From NCBI RefSeq assembly GCF_008364825.1, contig NZ_VTTO01000010.1, positions 186,001-250,000 of the forward strand: DNA of 64,000 bases. The letters run 5' to 3'. The position numbers were made by a program, and so were the translations under genes. The stretch comes from Azospirillum sp. B21. GTDB lineage: Bacteria; Pseudomonadota; Alphaproteobacteria; Azospirillales; Azospirillaceae. Under the pieces are notes generated by a model. The model was given only the letters and a program-made list of their open reading frames with translations, was not told where the DNA came from and ran no database searches. Below, piece by piece: positions 26,387 through 40,485 of this stretch (the first letter of the stretch is position 1; the number at the start of each line of letters is the position of its first letter).

Positions 26387-26708
26387 GAAGATCCGCGGAA
26401 TGAGGCCATCCCACCATAGTGGGTGCCCCCTTATGGCTCAAGCTTCGTTACAAATCGTTACTCCCTCTTGATAAACATTGCGAAAATGCGATCGATTCCA
26501 TGGCGTTGCATTCGGGCTACAGGCGTATGGCGGTGGGGACACGCGTTGTGGTGTCGGGTGGGCAGGCGAATCGGGTGGGTTGCGGGCGGCAATCGGTTCG
26601 TTTGCGCGGCTGCCCTGCACTGGAGCTTGGGCTTGGTCGGGCTTGGGGGGATGACGCGGGAGGGGAATGCCGTCATCGTGGCGGACCATTCACCCAGCCA
26701 GCAGTTGC
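26387..26708. other. Divergent intergenic region between bcsA and the AEC permease gene
   Basis: This 322-bp gap must hold the promoters for the leftward cellulose operon and for the rightward permease operon. It is somewhat AT-richer near 26440-26510 (TTACAAATCGTTACTCCC, TTGATAAACATTGCG). I see no clear -35/-10 pair, operator or small gene, and short open frames here look random. Confidence 0.5.
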
Positions 26709-27602
26709 ATGCCCACCCTCGTCCTTCTGTCCGACGCCTTCGCCGTGCTGGCCCCCGTGTTCGTGGTGGCGGCGCTGGGTTATGGCTGGACGCGCGCGCA
26801 GCTTCCCTACGACAGCGCCTTCATCACCACCTTCGCGATCAACGTGTCGTCGCCCTGCCTGGTCTTCTCGGCGCTGACCCGGCTGCACCTGTCGGCCGAC
26901 GTGATGGCGGAGATGGCGGCGGCGGCGACCGCCTGCATGGTGCTGACCGCGCTGGCGGCGGTGCCGGTGCTGTTGGCGGCGCGGCTGCCGCTGCGGGTCT
27001 ATGTGCCGGCGATGGCCTTTCCCAACGCGGGAAATCTCGGGCTGCCGCTCTGCCTCTTCGCCTTCGGGGAGGCCGGGCTCAGCCTTGCCGTGCTGTTCTA
27101 TGCGGTGATGTCGGTGGGGCAGTTCACGCTGGGGCCGGCGCTGGCGGCGGGACGCTTCGACCTGTGGCAGATGGCGCGCACACCGACGATCTACGCGGTG
27201 GCGCTCGCCGTGGCGATCCAGCTGGCCGGGCTTCCCCTGCCCGCCTGGATCGGCAACACGACGACTCTGCTGGGCAACTGCGCGGTGCCGCTGATGCTGT
27301 TCTCGCTGGGGGTGGCGCTGTCGAAGCTGCGGCTGTCGGGAGCGGTGCGGGCGCTGTCGATGTCGGCCTTCCGGCTGGCGGCCGGTTTCGCCATGGGGCT
27401 GCTGGTGGTGTGGGCGATGGGGTTGACCGGGACCGCGCGCGGCGTGGTGCTGGTGCAGAGTTCCATGCCGGTGGCGGTCTTCAACTATCTTTGGGCCCTG
27501 CGCTACGGCAATTCGCCGGAGGATGTGGCGGGTATGGTGCTGGGCTCCACCGCCATGGCCTTCGTGGCGCTGCCGGCGCTTCTGATGGTGGTGATGCAAT
27601 AG
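26709..27602 (+). CDS. AEC-family transporter (auxin efflux carrier-like)
   Basis: Inner-membrane permease of 297 residues with about ten helices in two halves. Family-like motifs are the first helix VLAPVFVVAALGYGW, the PAMAFPNAGNLGLPLCLF segment in helix four (discontinuous-helix Asn/Gly motif) and the QSSMPVAVFNYLWA segment in the second half. Bacterial AEC proteins carry malate, malonate or other organic acids. The start at 26709 was chosen because the alignment-like N-terminus MPTLVLLSDAF fits the family better than the extension from 26667; no strong ribosome site is seen. It is first in a short operon with the OsmC-like and nitroreductase genes. Confidence 0.87.
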   Translation: MPTLVLLSDAFAVLAPVFVVAALGYGWTRAQLPYDSAFITTFAINVSSPCLVFSALTRLHLSADVMAEMAAAATACMVLTALAAVPVLLAARLPLRVYVPAMAFPNAGNLGLPLCLFAFGEAGLSLAVLFYAVMSVGQFTLGPALAAGRFDLWQMARTPTIYAVALAVAIQLAGLPLPAWIGNTTTLLGNCAVPLMLFSLGVALSKLRLSGAVRALSMSAFRLAAGFAMGLLVVWAMGLTGTARGVVLVQSSMPVAVFNYLWALRYGNSPEDVAGMVLGSTAMAFVALPALLMVVMQ

Positions 27603-27622
27603 ACAGCGAAGGAGTGGGAAGG

Positions 27623-28111
27623 ATGGCGCACAGAGAACACCGCTATGCCGTGCGGGTCGAGTGGACCGGCAATCTCGGCACCGGCACGTCGGGCTACCGG
27701 GCCTACAGCCGCGACCACAGCATAGACGCCGGGACCAAGCCGGCGATCCCCGGCTCCTCCGACCCGGCCTTCCGCGGCGATCCGGCGCGCTGGAACCCGG
27801 AGGACATGCTGGTCGCCTCGCTGTCCGCCTGCCATCAGCTCTGGTACCTGCATCTCTGCGCGACGGCCGGGATCGCCGTCACCGCCTATGCCGACGAGGC
27901 CGAAGGGGTGATGGAGGAGGGGCCGGACGGCGGCGGGCAGTTCAGCAGCGTCGTGCTGCGGCCGCGGGTGACGCTGGCGCCGGGATCGGACGCCGCGAAG
28001 GCGCTGGCCCTGCATCACGAGGCGGCGGAGAAATGCTTCATCGCCCGTTCGGTCAACTTCCCGGTCCGCCACGAGCCGGCAGTGGACGTGGCGGCGGAGG
28101 TCGCGGGATGA
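27623..28111 (+). CDS. OsmC-family protein
   Basis: Small peroxidase-fold protein of 162 residues related to OsmC/YhfA. The key motif MLVASLSACHQLWYLHLC holds the first redox cysteine. The second is in the EAAEKCFIARSV helix near residue 137, matching the two-cysteine centre that reduces organic hydroperoxides. The ATG at 27623 follows a strong AAGGAG site. It lies 20 bases after the AEC gene and overlaps the nitroreductase start by four bases (ATGA), so the three genes form an operon. Role is likely in peroxide detoxification, in the cytoplasm. Confidence 0.88.
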   Translation: MAHREHRYAVRVEWTGNLGTGTSGYRAYSRDHSIDAGTKPAIPGSSDPAFRGDPARWNPEDMLVASLSACHQLWYLHLCATAGIAVTAYADEAEGVMEEGPDGGGQFSSVVLRPRVTLAPGSDAAKALALHHEAAEKCFIARSVNFPVRHEPAVDVAAEVAG

Positions 28112-28794
28112 GCGACGCCCCTGCCCTCTCCGTACTGGACGCCGTCGCCGGCCGGCGCAGCGTCCGTGCCTTCTTGGCCACGCCGGTGGAGCGGGAGACG
28201 GTGCTGCGCATCCTCGACCTCGCCGCGCGGGCGCCGAGCGGCTCCAACATCCAGCCCTGGAAGGTCCATGCCATCGCCGGGGAGGCGCGCGCCGCCCTGT
28301 CGGCAGAGCTGCTGGCCGCCCATGAGGCGGGCGAGCCGGAGGTGCCGGAATATCCCTATTACCCGGAAAACTGGCGGGAGCCCTATCTGGGCCGGCGGCG
28401 GGCGGTGGGCTGGGCGCTCTACGGCTCGATCGGCATCGGCAAGGGCGACCGCGAACGAATGGCGCGGCAGCATGGCCGCAACTGGCTGTTCTTCGGGGCG
28501 CCGGTCGGGCTGTTCTTCGCCATCGACCGCGACATGGGCAAGGGCGCCTGGCTCGACCTCGGCATGTTCATGCAGAACGTGATGATCGTCGCCCGCGGCT
28601 TCGGGCTGGAGACCTGCCCGCAGGCGGCCTTCTGCTACCGCCACGCCATCACCGCCCGCCATCTCGGCCTGCCGGACACCGAGATCATCGCCAGCGGCAT
28701 GGCGCTGGGCCACGCCGACTGGTCGGCGCCGGAGAACAATTTCCCGACGGAGCGAGAACCGGCGGAAGCGTTCACACGCTTCACCGGATTCTAA
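28108..28794 (+). CDS. Nitroreductase-family FMN oxidoreductase
   Basis: FMN-dependent NAD(P)H oxidoreductase of 228 residues. The N-terminal RRSVRAF motif (FMN phosphate contact) at about residues 16-22 and the RAPSGSNIQPW block at about 41-51 are diagnostic. The middle DLGMFMQNVMIVARGFGLET helix and the GMALGHAD strand near the C-terminus complete the fold. Members reduce nitroaromatics, quinones or enones; the natural substrate here is unknown. It is translationally coupled to the OsmC-like gene, suggesting a shared redox or detoxification role. Confidence 0.9.
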   Translation: MSDAPALSVLDAVAGRRSVRAFLATPVERETVLRILDLAARAPSGSNIQPWKVHAIAGEARAALSAELLAAHEAGEPEVPEYPYYPENWREPYLGRRRAVGWALYGSIGIGKGDRERMARQHGRNWLFFGAPVGLFFAIDRDMGKGAWLDLGMFMQNVMIVARGFGLETCPQAAFCYRHAITARHLGLPDTEIIASGMALGHADWSAPENNFPTEREPAEAFTRFTGF

Positions 28795-28816
28795 TTCACC
28801 GGCTTTCGGGCGCGTC

Positions 28817-29215
28817 TTACAGGGTGACGAAGCCGTGGGGAACGGCGGCCGCAGCGGCACCAGTGGCAAGCAGGCTGCCGACGAAGGCCGCGGTCTGGAC
28901 CAGGACGCGGGGGGAGAAGGGCTTGGCGATGTAACCCAACCCGACCCCGCCCGCCTGCGCCTTGTTGGGCGGATTCCCGGTGGCGAAGACGCAGGCGATG
29001 CCCAGCGCCTTCAGTTCGCGGGCGACGTCGAGCCCGTTCGATCCGTTGGCGAGCTTGATGTCGACGAACGCCATGTCGGGCGGATGTTGCCGGGCCAGAG
29101 CAAGGGCAGAGGGCAGATCCTCGGCGACCCCCGTCACCTCGTGCCCGGCGGACTGGAGCGTCAGGGACACGCCCTCCGCGATCAGGTATTCATCTTCAAT
29201 TATCAGGATCTTCAT
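28817..29215 (-). CDS. Single-domain response regulator (receiver only)
   Basis: Receiver protein of 132 residues with no output domain. The acidic pair is in IIEDEY (residues 5-10), the phospho-accepting aspartate is in AFVDIKL (about residue 52), the Thr switch is in VFATGNP and the conserved lysine is in YIAKPF. It lies just downstream of the CHASE3-HisKA_2 kinase on the same strand and probably receives phosphate from it. Such stand-alone receivers beside HWE/HisKA_2 kinases commonly act in phosphorelay or stress signalling. Confidence 0.9.
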   Translation of the reverse strand: MKILIIEDEYLIAEGVSLTLQSAGHEVTGVAEDLPSALALARQHPPDMAFVDIKLANGSNGLDVARELKALGIACVFATGNPPNKAQAGGVGLGYIAKPFSPRVLVQTAAFVGSLLATGAAAAAVPHGFVTL

Positions 29216-29252
29216 TGTTTTTCTTGTAAATGCTGCACGACGCCGGGAAGGA

Positions 29253-30575
29253 TCACGCCTGGGTAGGAGAATGGGGTTTCATTGGGAAAGTTAAAAGGAA
29301 CCGCGTCCCCGGAGTCAAACGTTCGATCTCCAGCCTGCCCCTTATTTGCCGCGTAAGATTGCGGACCGTGTTCAGTCCGAAGCCGCCGCCCCCGCTGCTT
29401 GCGACTTCATCGGGAAGCCCGACGCCGTCGTCGGTGACGTCGATGCGGACCTCGTTGCCCTCCACCCCCATGCCGAGCCTGATCGTGCCGGGCCGCCCAT
29501 CGGGGAAGGCATGCTTGTAGGTGTTGGTCAGAAGCTCGTTCACGATCAGCGCCACCGGGACGGCGGTGTCGACCGGTGCCGGCAGCGGAGTGTCGACCGC
29601 CATGGTCATCGCCGGCTCGCTGGCGGAAGTCGCGGGAATGGCGTTCTCGGCGATGCTGCGGATCAGGTCCGACAGTTCGACGGTATCGTAGACCGCCCCT
29701 TCGCCATACAGGCGGCGGTGGACCTCGGCGATGGCGAGGACGCGGCTGCTGCTGTCCAGCAGTTCCTGGCGCACATCGGCGTTGTTGTGGCGCAGCGCCT
29801 GGGTCCGCAGAAGGTTGGCGACGATCTGCAGCGAGTTCTTCACCCGGTGGTTCACCTCGTCCAGCAGGATGCGGTTCTCGTCGAGGGCGGCGGCCAGCGC
29901 CTTCCCCTCCGCCCGCTCGGCCTGGTAATCGCGCTCAAGCCGCCGGACGGTGGTGGTGCCGAGCCAGCCCGTGACCGACACGAAGGTCAGCGCATAGGCG
30001 ATCATCAGGATTTCGAGGAGGGTGGCGTGCCGGCTGCGCCGCGCGAGCAGCGAATCCTCTTCCGACCGCATGGTGGTGGTCAGTTGCCGGATGCCGGTCA
30101 TCAGGCTGGCGCCCGTTCCCTCGCGGAAGGTCGCCAGCGCCCGGTCCGGCCCCAGTCCGTCGGCCTGCCGCAGCATCTCGGCCATGCGGTCCAGCTTGGC
30201 CTGGGTGAGCGTGCGCAGGGCCTTGACCTTGTCCTGCTGCGCCGGGTTGTCGGCGGTCAACAGATCCAGGCGGTCGAGCAGCCTGCGGCTGCGCTCCGTT
30301 CCCTCGGCATAAGGCACCAGATATTGGCGGTCCAGCGACAGAAGGTAGCCGCGCTGGCTGGACTCGGCGTCGGACAGGCTGGACTGCAGTTCCTGGACGG
30401 TGGAGATCACCTCGTGCGTGTGGTCCACCCAGTCGATGGCGCGGCGGTATTCCAGGAACACGACGATCAACAGCAGGAAGCCGACGAACAGACCGGCCGA
30501 CAGCAACGCCGATACTCTGGCGGCGCGGGCGCGAACCTTCCGGCGTAAGAGGCTGGCATCGGTGTTGGTGGGCAT
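29253..30575 (-). CDS. CHASE3-domain sensor histidine kinase, HisKA_2/HWE type
   Basis: Membrane sensor kinase of 440 residues from the ATG at 30575 (a GTG at 30605 in the same frame would add ten). Helix one (LLSAGLFVGFLLLIVVF) and helix two (about 190-210) flank a periplasmic CHASE3 domain with ESSQRGYLLSLDRQYL. The cytoplasmic part has the HisKA_2 histidine box LLDEVNHRVKNSLQIVANLL, the N box LIVNELLTNTYKHAF and the G box DDGVGLPDE with GFGLNTV. The ligand is unknown. The partner is likely the small receiver 37 bases downstream. A promoter gap of about 165 bases precedes it. Confidence 0.9.
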   Translation of the reverse strand: MPTNTDASLLRRKVRARAARVSALLSAGLFVGFLLLIVVFLEYRRAIDWVDHTHEVISTVQELQSSLSDAESSQRGYLLSLDRQYLVPYAEGTERSRRLLDRLDLLTADNPAQQDKVKALRTLTQAKLDRMAEMLRQADGLGPDRALATFREGTGASLMTGIRQLTTTMRSEEDSLLARRSRHATLLEILMIAYALTFVSVTGWLGTTTVRRLERDYQAERAEGKALAAALDENRILLDEVNHRVKNSLQIVANLLRTQALRHNNADVRQELLDSSSRVLAIAEVHRRLYGEGAVYDTVELSDLIRSIAENAIPATSASEPAMTMAVDTPLPAPVDTAVPVALIVNELLTNTYKHAFPDGRPGTIRLGMGVEGNEVRIDVTDDGVGLPDEVASSGGGGFGLNTVRNLTRQIRGRLEIERLTPGTRFLLTFPMKPHSPTQA

Positions 30576-30740
30576 GGACCGGTCTCGCTTGCCGCCGTCG
30601 ACCACGTCGTGCGTAGTCCCTACAGTCTGATCTCTCCCGTATTGGTAACATTGACCTGAGTCAAAAGTGACGTGGGCGAAAAATTGCCCGAACGGCTACT
30701 CCGAAAAATGGCAGGGCATTTTCAGGCGCGGCCGTCCTTT

Positions 30741-33358
30741 TCAGCCGTTCAGTGCGGCACTCAAGGTATCGCGCAGACGGTTGGGCTGAATGGGCTTGTG
30801 CAGCAGGGCACATTGGGCGCCGGCCGCTTCCCGCAGGCGGTCGGCGGAGGTGTCGCCGGTCAGCAGCACGCCGGGCACGTCGCGCGACAGGCGGCGGCGG
30901 ACCATGTCCATCACCATCAGTCCGGTGGTGCCCTCCGGCAGGCGGTAGTCGGCAAGGATGACGTCGGGGGTCTGCCCGGCCTCGATCAGCTCGTCCAGCA
31001 GGCCGTCCGCCTCGGTGCCGCTGCCGGCCTCCGCCACGCGGAACCCCCAATCCTCAAGCATCAGGGCCAACGCCATACGGATGACGGCGTCGTCCTCCAC
31101 CAGCATGATCAGCCGGTCTTCGCTGCCGTCGCGGATCGCCGCGGCCGATTCGCCGCCGCCGGCCTGTGCTTGGCCTGCCTGGGTCGGCGCGCCGGTGCCG
31201 GACTCGGTCAGCGGCAGACTGACGGTGAAGCGGCTGCCGCGGCCGAGCGAGGAGGTCACGTCGATGCTGCCGCCCAGCATGGTGACCAGCCGCTTGGCGA
31301 TGCTCAACCCCAGCCCCAGCCCTTCCCGGCGGTCGCGGGCGGCGTTGCCGACCTGATAGAAGTCCTGGAAGATGCGGTCGATGTGCTGGTCGGCGATGCC
31401 GATGCCGCTGTCCCACACCTCGATCTGCAGGCGGTCGCCGCGCCGCCGCGCGCCCAGCAGCACCCGTCCGCCAGGAGCATAGCGCAGCGCGTTGGCCAAC
31501 AGATTGCGCAGGACCCGTTCCAGCAGGCCGGGGTCGGTCCGGGTCGCCAGCGGCGGCGCCACCAGACGCAATTCCTGCCCGCCCCTCTCCGCCAGCGGGG
31601 CGAAATCCCCATGCAGCCGGGCCAGCAGGGCGCCGATATCGACCGGCTCCGGATGCGGCGCGACCAGACCGGCCTCCAGCTTGGAGATATCCAGCATCCC
31701 GTCCAGCATGCCGCCCAACCCGCCCAGCGAGGACTGGATCTGCTCCGCCACCCGCCGCGCCTCGGCCGGAAGGCTTTCCTTCAGCAGCAGGTCCGACAGC
31801 AGCAGGAGCGCCTGGACCGGCTGGCGCAGATCGTGGCTGGCCGCGGCCAGGAAGCGTTCGCGGGCGTCCAGCGCGACGTTCAATTCGCGTTCCAGCGCCT
31901 TCACCGCGGTGATGTCGGCGACGCTGGACACCACGGCCTCCACTCGGCCGGCCGTGTCGGCGACGGGGTGGCTCGACACGCGCAGCCAGCGGGTCGGGGC
32001 GGTGGCCTCCTCCCCCTCGACCACGCCGACGATGCGCTCCACCACCGGCTTGCCGCTCCGCGCGGCCTCCGCCGCGGGGGGCAGCCCATGCAGGCGGTTG
32101 CCGTTGGCGTCGATGAAGCGGCGCCCGGCGGTGGTCGGCACCAACTGGGTCGGGGCGGTGGCCGGGACCAGATGCCCGTCCGTCCCGTCCCCGTCATAGC
32201 CGGCCGCGGTGGGATCGAGCAGCGGGCGGGCCGGGCCGCCCAGCAGCCGTTCGGCCATCGGGTTCGCCAGCAGGCAGCGGCCGTCGGCGGCGGTCATCGT
32301 CAGCGCGTCGTGCAGCGACTGCACCAGGACCCGGTGCCGCCGCTCGCTGAGGTTCAGCGCCGCTTCCGCCGCCCATCGCGCGGTAACGTCGCGGAAGGCG
32401 ACGACGGCGCCCTGGATGCGCTCCTGCACCGGGGCGAGGCGCTTGCCGGGCATCAGCATGGGCGAGATGGAGACCTCGACCAGCACGATGCCGCCATCCT
32501 CCCGCCGCAGCCGTTCGCAGGCGACGCCGCGCGGCCGCCCGTCGGTCAGCGACAGGGCCAGCGCGCGGGCGGCACCGCCTTCTGCGGGTGTCCCGCTTTC
32601 ATGATCGAGGGCCGGACCGGCCAGCAAATCCGACGGCGGGCGGCCGATCAGGTCGAGGTCGAGATGGCCGGTCAGTGTCGTGGCGGCGGCGTTGACGAAG
32701 CGGATGCGCCCGTCGGCGTCCACCCCCAGGATGCCGTCGCCCACCGATTGCAGGATGTGGTGGTAGTCGGCGCGCGCCCGTTCCGCGTCGTCGCGGGCCT
32801 GCTGCACCTCGCGCAGCCACGCGTTCCGTTCGGTCAGGTCGGTGATGGTCAGCAGCACGTCGCCGCGGTCGCCGTCATCCAACGTCACGGTGCGGGCGTC
32901 GGTCAGCCCGTCGATGACGGTTCCCTGCGGTCCGACATAGCGGAATTCCTGCCGGACCCACTCGCCGGTCTCGCGCAGCCGGCCGAGCGCGGTGAACAGG
33001 CGGCCATGGTCGAGACTGTCGACCAGCAGGGTCAGGGGACGGCCCTTCAGCCGCAGCATCGGCAGGCCGAACTGGCGCTCGGCCGCGGCGTTGGCCTCCC
33101 CCACGATGCCGGCGGCGTTCACCGCCAGACAAGCGAGCGGCACCGACTGGAACAGCTGGAGATATTGCAGGCGCGACGCCTCCAGCGCCTGCTGCGCGCC
33201 GCGCAGTTCCTCGTTCTGGATCTCGAGTTCGGCCTGATGGACGTACAGTTCGTGCAGCAGTTCCTTCATCGAGGTGACGGTGATGTCCGCCGCCTCGAAA
33301 TGGCCGCCGCTGAGCACGCTTTCGGCGCGGCGCCGCAGGCCGCCGGGGCGATCCTCGG

Positions 33359-33362
<4 letters not shown>
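30741..33362 (-). CDS. PAS-domain hybrid histidine kinase with C-terminal receiver
   Basis: Soluble hybrid sensor kinase, 873 residues. A short coiled-coil start is followed by a PAS domain (about 60-185, SVPLACLAVNAAGIVGEANA), a second PAS (about 200-330, VGDGILGVDADGRIRFVNAA) and a third (about 340-520). The phospho-acceptor box AASHDLRQPVQALLLLSDLL is near 555, and the ATPase domain spans about 640-750 (N box LRNLLANALRYAPG, G boxes DSGIGIAD and GLGLGLSIAK). A receiver follows at about 770-870 with the phospho-aspartate in VILADYRLPEG. No membrane helix is seen, so it senses a cytoplasmic signal. The ATG overlaps the preceding CheB-CheR gene stop (ATGA), implying joint function. Confidence 0.92.
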
Positions 33363-36490
<3,128 letters not shown>

Positions 36491-36725
36491 CTTGGCTGTC
36501 GGAGGGCATGATCCTCCACCCCCATCATTTTAACTGGAGGCGTCTGATCGAACTATCGATTTGACCTTGGTTTTATAACGAATGTATCGTGTCTAACACA
36601 TCCCTGGGCCATCACGCCGGAAAGCCTGCTGCGGGGACCTGACGCCGAGGAAATTCCTGCTATCTTTCATGCCCCGGCGCCATATCGTGGTGCGTCAGGG
36701 ACAGACATGGCAGCAGGGACGGGTC
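36491..36725. promoter_or_regulatory. Divergent intergenic region between the CheB-CheR gene and nadE
   Basis: This 235-bp AT-richer gap must hold the leftward promoter of the signalling genes and the rightward nadE promoter. TTGACC at 36561 is followed by TATAAC at 36574, but the spacing is too short for a sigma-70 promoter in that direction. GGAGG read on the minus strand near 36513-36517 lies just before an ATG at 36509. No further element is convincing. Confidence 0.4.
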
Positions 36726-38771
<2,046 letters not shown>

Positions 38772-38779
38772 GGCCAATG

Positions 38780-38816
38780 AAAAAGGCCGGCGCCCCATCG
38801 GAGCGCCGGCCTTTTT
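38780..38816. terminator. Bidirectional Rho-independent terminator between nadE and flaF
   Basis: The left arm AAAAAGGCCGGCGC (38780-38793) and right arm GCGCCGGCCTTTTT (38803-38816) are perfect inverted repeats with a nine-base loop. The T-run on the right ends the rightward nadE message. The A-run on the left gives a T-run for the leftward flaF message. Confidence 0.9.
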
Positions 38817-38835
38817 CGTGTCGTTCGGATACCGA

Positions 38836-39387
38836 TCAGATCGAGATGCGCAGGGACTCGCGGTTGACCGGAGCGGCGTCGGGGGTGGTCATCGGGCGCG
38901 GCGGCACGGCGGGGCGCATGCCGGCGGGCGGCTGGCCCGGGGCCGGGGCAGCCTGGGGAGCAGCCGGAGCCTGCGGGGCAGCGGCCTGAGGCGCGCCCGC
39001 ATGCGGCTGGGTCGCCTGCTGGGCGGCGATGAACTGGCCCTGCGCGGTCAGTCCGCTGGCGACGTTGCGGTTGATGTTGACCAGCGTGTCGATCTTGCTG
39101 AAATCCAGGTCGATCAGACGGTTGGTGGTTTCGCGGTCGACCAGCAGCGACAAGGCCGCGATGTTCGTCCGGACCTCCGGCGGATGGCCGCAATCCTCTT
39201 CGGTGATCGCCGCCTGGAAGATGGTCCACAGGCGCTGGTTCAGCTGAAGAGCCTCGCGGTAGGCCTTTTCGTCCTTGGCATGGCTGGCGGCGATGATGCG
39301 GCGCGCCGCTTCCGCCAGGGCCCAAGCCTCGACGTCGCGCGGATTGTCCGAGGTCGGCTTGTTGGCGTAGGTAGGAGTCGGCTTCAT
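38836..39387 (-). CDS. flaF: Flagellar biosynthesis regulatory protein FlaF
   Basis: Alphaproteobacterial regulator that promotes flagellin production, partner of FlbT. It has 183 residues. The family core is at about residues 5-120, with DNPRDVEAWALAEAARRI, then ALQLNQRLWTIFQAAIT and VRTNIAALSLLVDRETTN, and a helix with INRNVASGL. Family members are usually 110-125 residues; this one has an extra Ala/Pro/Gln-rich C-terminal tail of about 60 residues. No other flagellar gene is in the window, so it stands apart from flaA and flbT. It shares the terminator with nadE. Confidence 0.85.
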   Translation of the reverse strand: MKPTPTYANKPTSDNPRDVEAWALAEAARRIIAASHAKDEKAYREALQLNQRLWTIFQAAITEEDCGHPPEVRTNIAALSLLVDRETTNRLIDLDFSKIDTLVNINRNVASGLTAQGQFIAAQQATQPHAGAPQAAAPQAPAAPQAAPAPGQPPAGMRPAVPPRPMTTPDAAPVNRESLRISI

Positions 39388-39474
39388 TCCAAACCCTCGG
39401 GGGAAAACCCATCCGGTGGGGCGGAGCTGCCCCTTTGCATAGTCGTCGAAGTGTCGGTTATCCGGCCGGCTTTG

Positions 39475-40485
39475 TCAACGCAACGGGGGTACTTCCGCCG
39501 CTCCGGCGGGCGTTGCCGCAAACTGGTCACAAGTTCTATGCGTTTCAGCCAGGAGCTTGGCAGCGACCTTCGCCACCCGGTCCTCGGCGATGCCGTCCAT
39601 CAGGCCGCGGGCATTGGGATCGGCGGCGACGCGGGCCAGCAGATCGGCCTGGGGAACCTCGCTGACCACCACCCGCCCGCGCGGCCCCCACGGGCCGTAG
39701 ATGGCGGGATAACCGGGACCGAAGAGTCCCACCGTCGGCACGCCGGCCGCCGCCGCGATGTGCATCAGACCGCTGTCGTTGCCGACATAGAGCGCCGCCC
39801 GCTCCAGGCAGGCGGCCGCCGCCATCGGGTCGGTGCGGCCGGTCAGGTCGATGGCGCGATCGCCCAGCGCGTCGAGCACGGGCCGCGCCCGCTCGCGCTC
39901 CGGCCCGGCGGCCAGCACGGCCACGCGGGCGCCCGCCAGCGCGCCCCCCTGCCCCGTCAGCCGGAGCGCCAGACGGGCGAAGCGGTCGGCCGGCCATTCC
40001 TTGCCCAGCCAGTTGGCGGTCGGCCCGATCGCCAGGAACGGACCGGCTCCGGCGGGGATCAGGGCATCGGCCTGCCGCCGCGCCGCGTCGTCGATCCACA
40101 GCCGCGGGTCCGGCGGCGGCGACAGGCCGAGCAGGGCGGCGTTCTCCTCCACCTTGTGCATCGGGCGGGGCGGCTTGGCGTGGAAGACCCGCCGGCGGGC
40201 CGGCACCAGCCGCCCGACCGCCGAGTTGCGCAGATCCAGCACCAGATCCCAGCGCGTGCCGACACAGTCCAGCCACAGCCGCAGCCAATGCCGGGCGTAG
40301 GAGCGTTTCGCCAGCGGAATCAGCCGCTCCAGCCCCGGCACGGAGCGGAACAGCGGCGCCGGCAGCGGCCCGCAGGCGATGGTCAGCCGCGCGTCCGGAT
40401 AGGCGTGCGTCAGGTGGTCGAGCAGCCCGGTGGACAGCACGGCGTCGCCCAGCCGGTTGGAGGTGATGAAGAGGATGCGGCTCAT
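39475..40485 (-). CDS. Glycosyltransferase family 9 (heptosyltransferase-like)
   Basis: GT9 enzyme of 336 residues from the ATG at 40485. GT9 features are the N-terminal nucleotide-sugar region RILFITSNRLGDAVLSTGLL, a central AIGPTANWLGKEWPADRFA strand-helix and the C-terminal donor motif YVGNDSGLMHIAAAAGVPTVGLFG. Family members transfer heptose or related sugars from an ADP-linked donor to LPS core at the cytoplasmic face. The acceptor is not known here. The start overlaps the stop of the LptF-type gene (ATGA), linking it to lipopolysaccharide assembly. Confidence 0.9.
   Translation of the reverse strand: MSRILFITSNRLGDAVLSTGLLDHLTHAYPDARLTIACGPLPAPLFRSVPGLERLIPLAKRSYARHWLRLWLDCVGTRWDLVLDLRNSAVGRLVPARRRVFHAKPPRPMHKVEENAALLGLSPPPDPRLWIDDAARRQADALIPAGAGPFLAIGPTANWLGKEWPADRFARLALRLTGQGGALAGARVAVLAAGPERERARPVLDALGDRAIDLTGRTDPMAAAACLERAALYVGNDSGLMHIAAAAGVPTVGLFGPGYPAIYGPWGPRGRVVVSEVPQADLLARVAADPNARGLMDGIAEDRVAKVAAKLLAETHRTCDQFAATPAGAAEVPPLR

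Noticed and set aside
26419-28111. Long frames starting at 26419 and 26423
   Set aside because: Before 27623 the frame is low-complexity shadow of the AEC permease. Only the OsmC-like part from 27623 is real.
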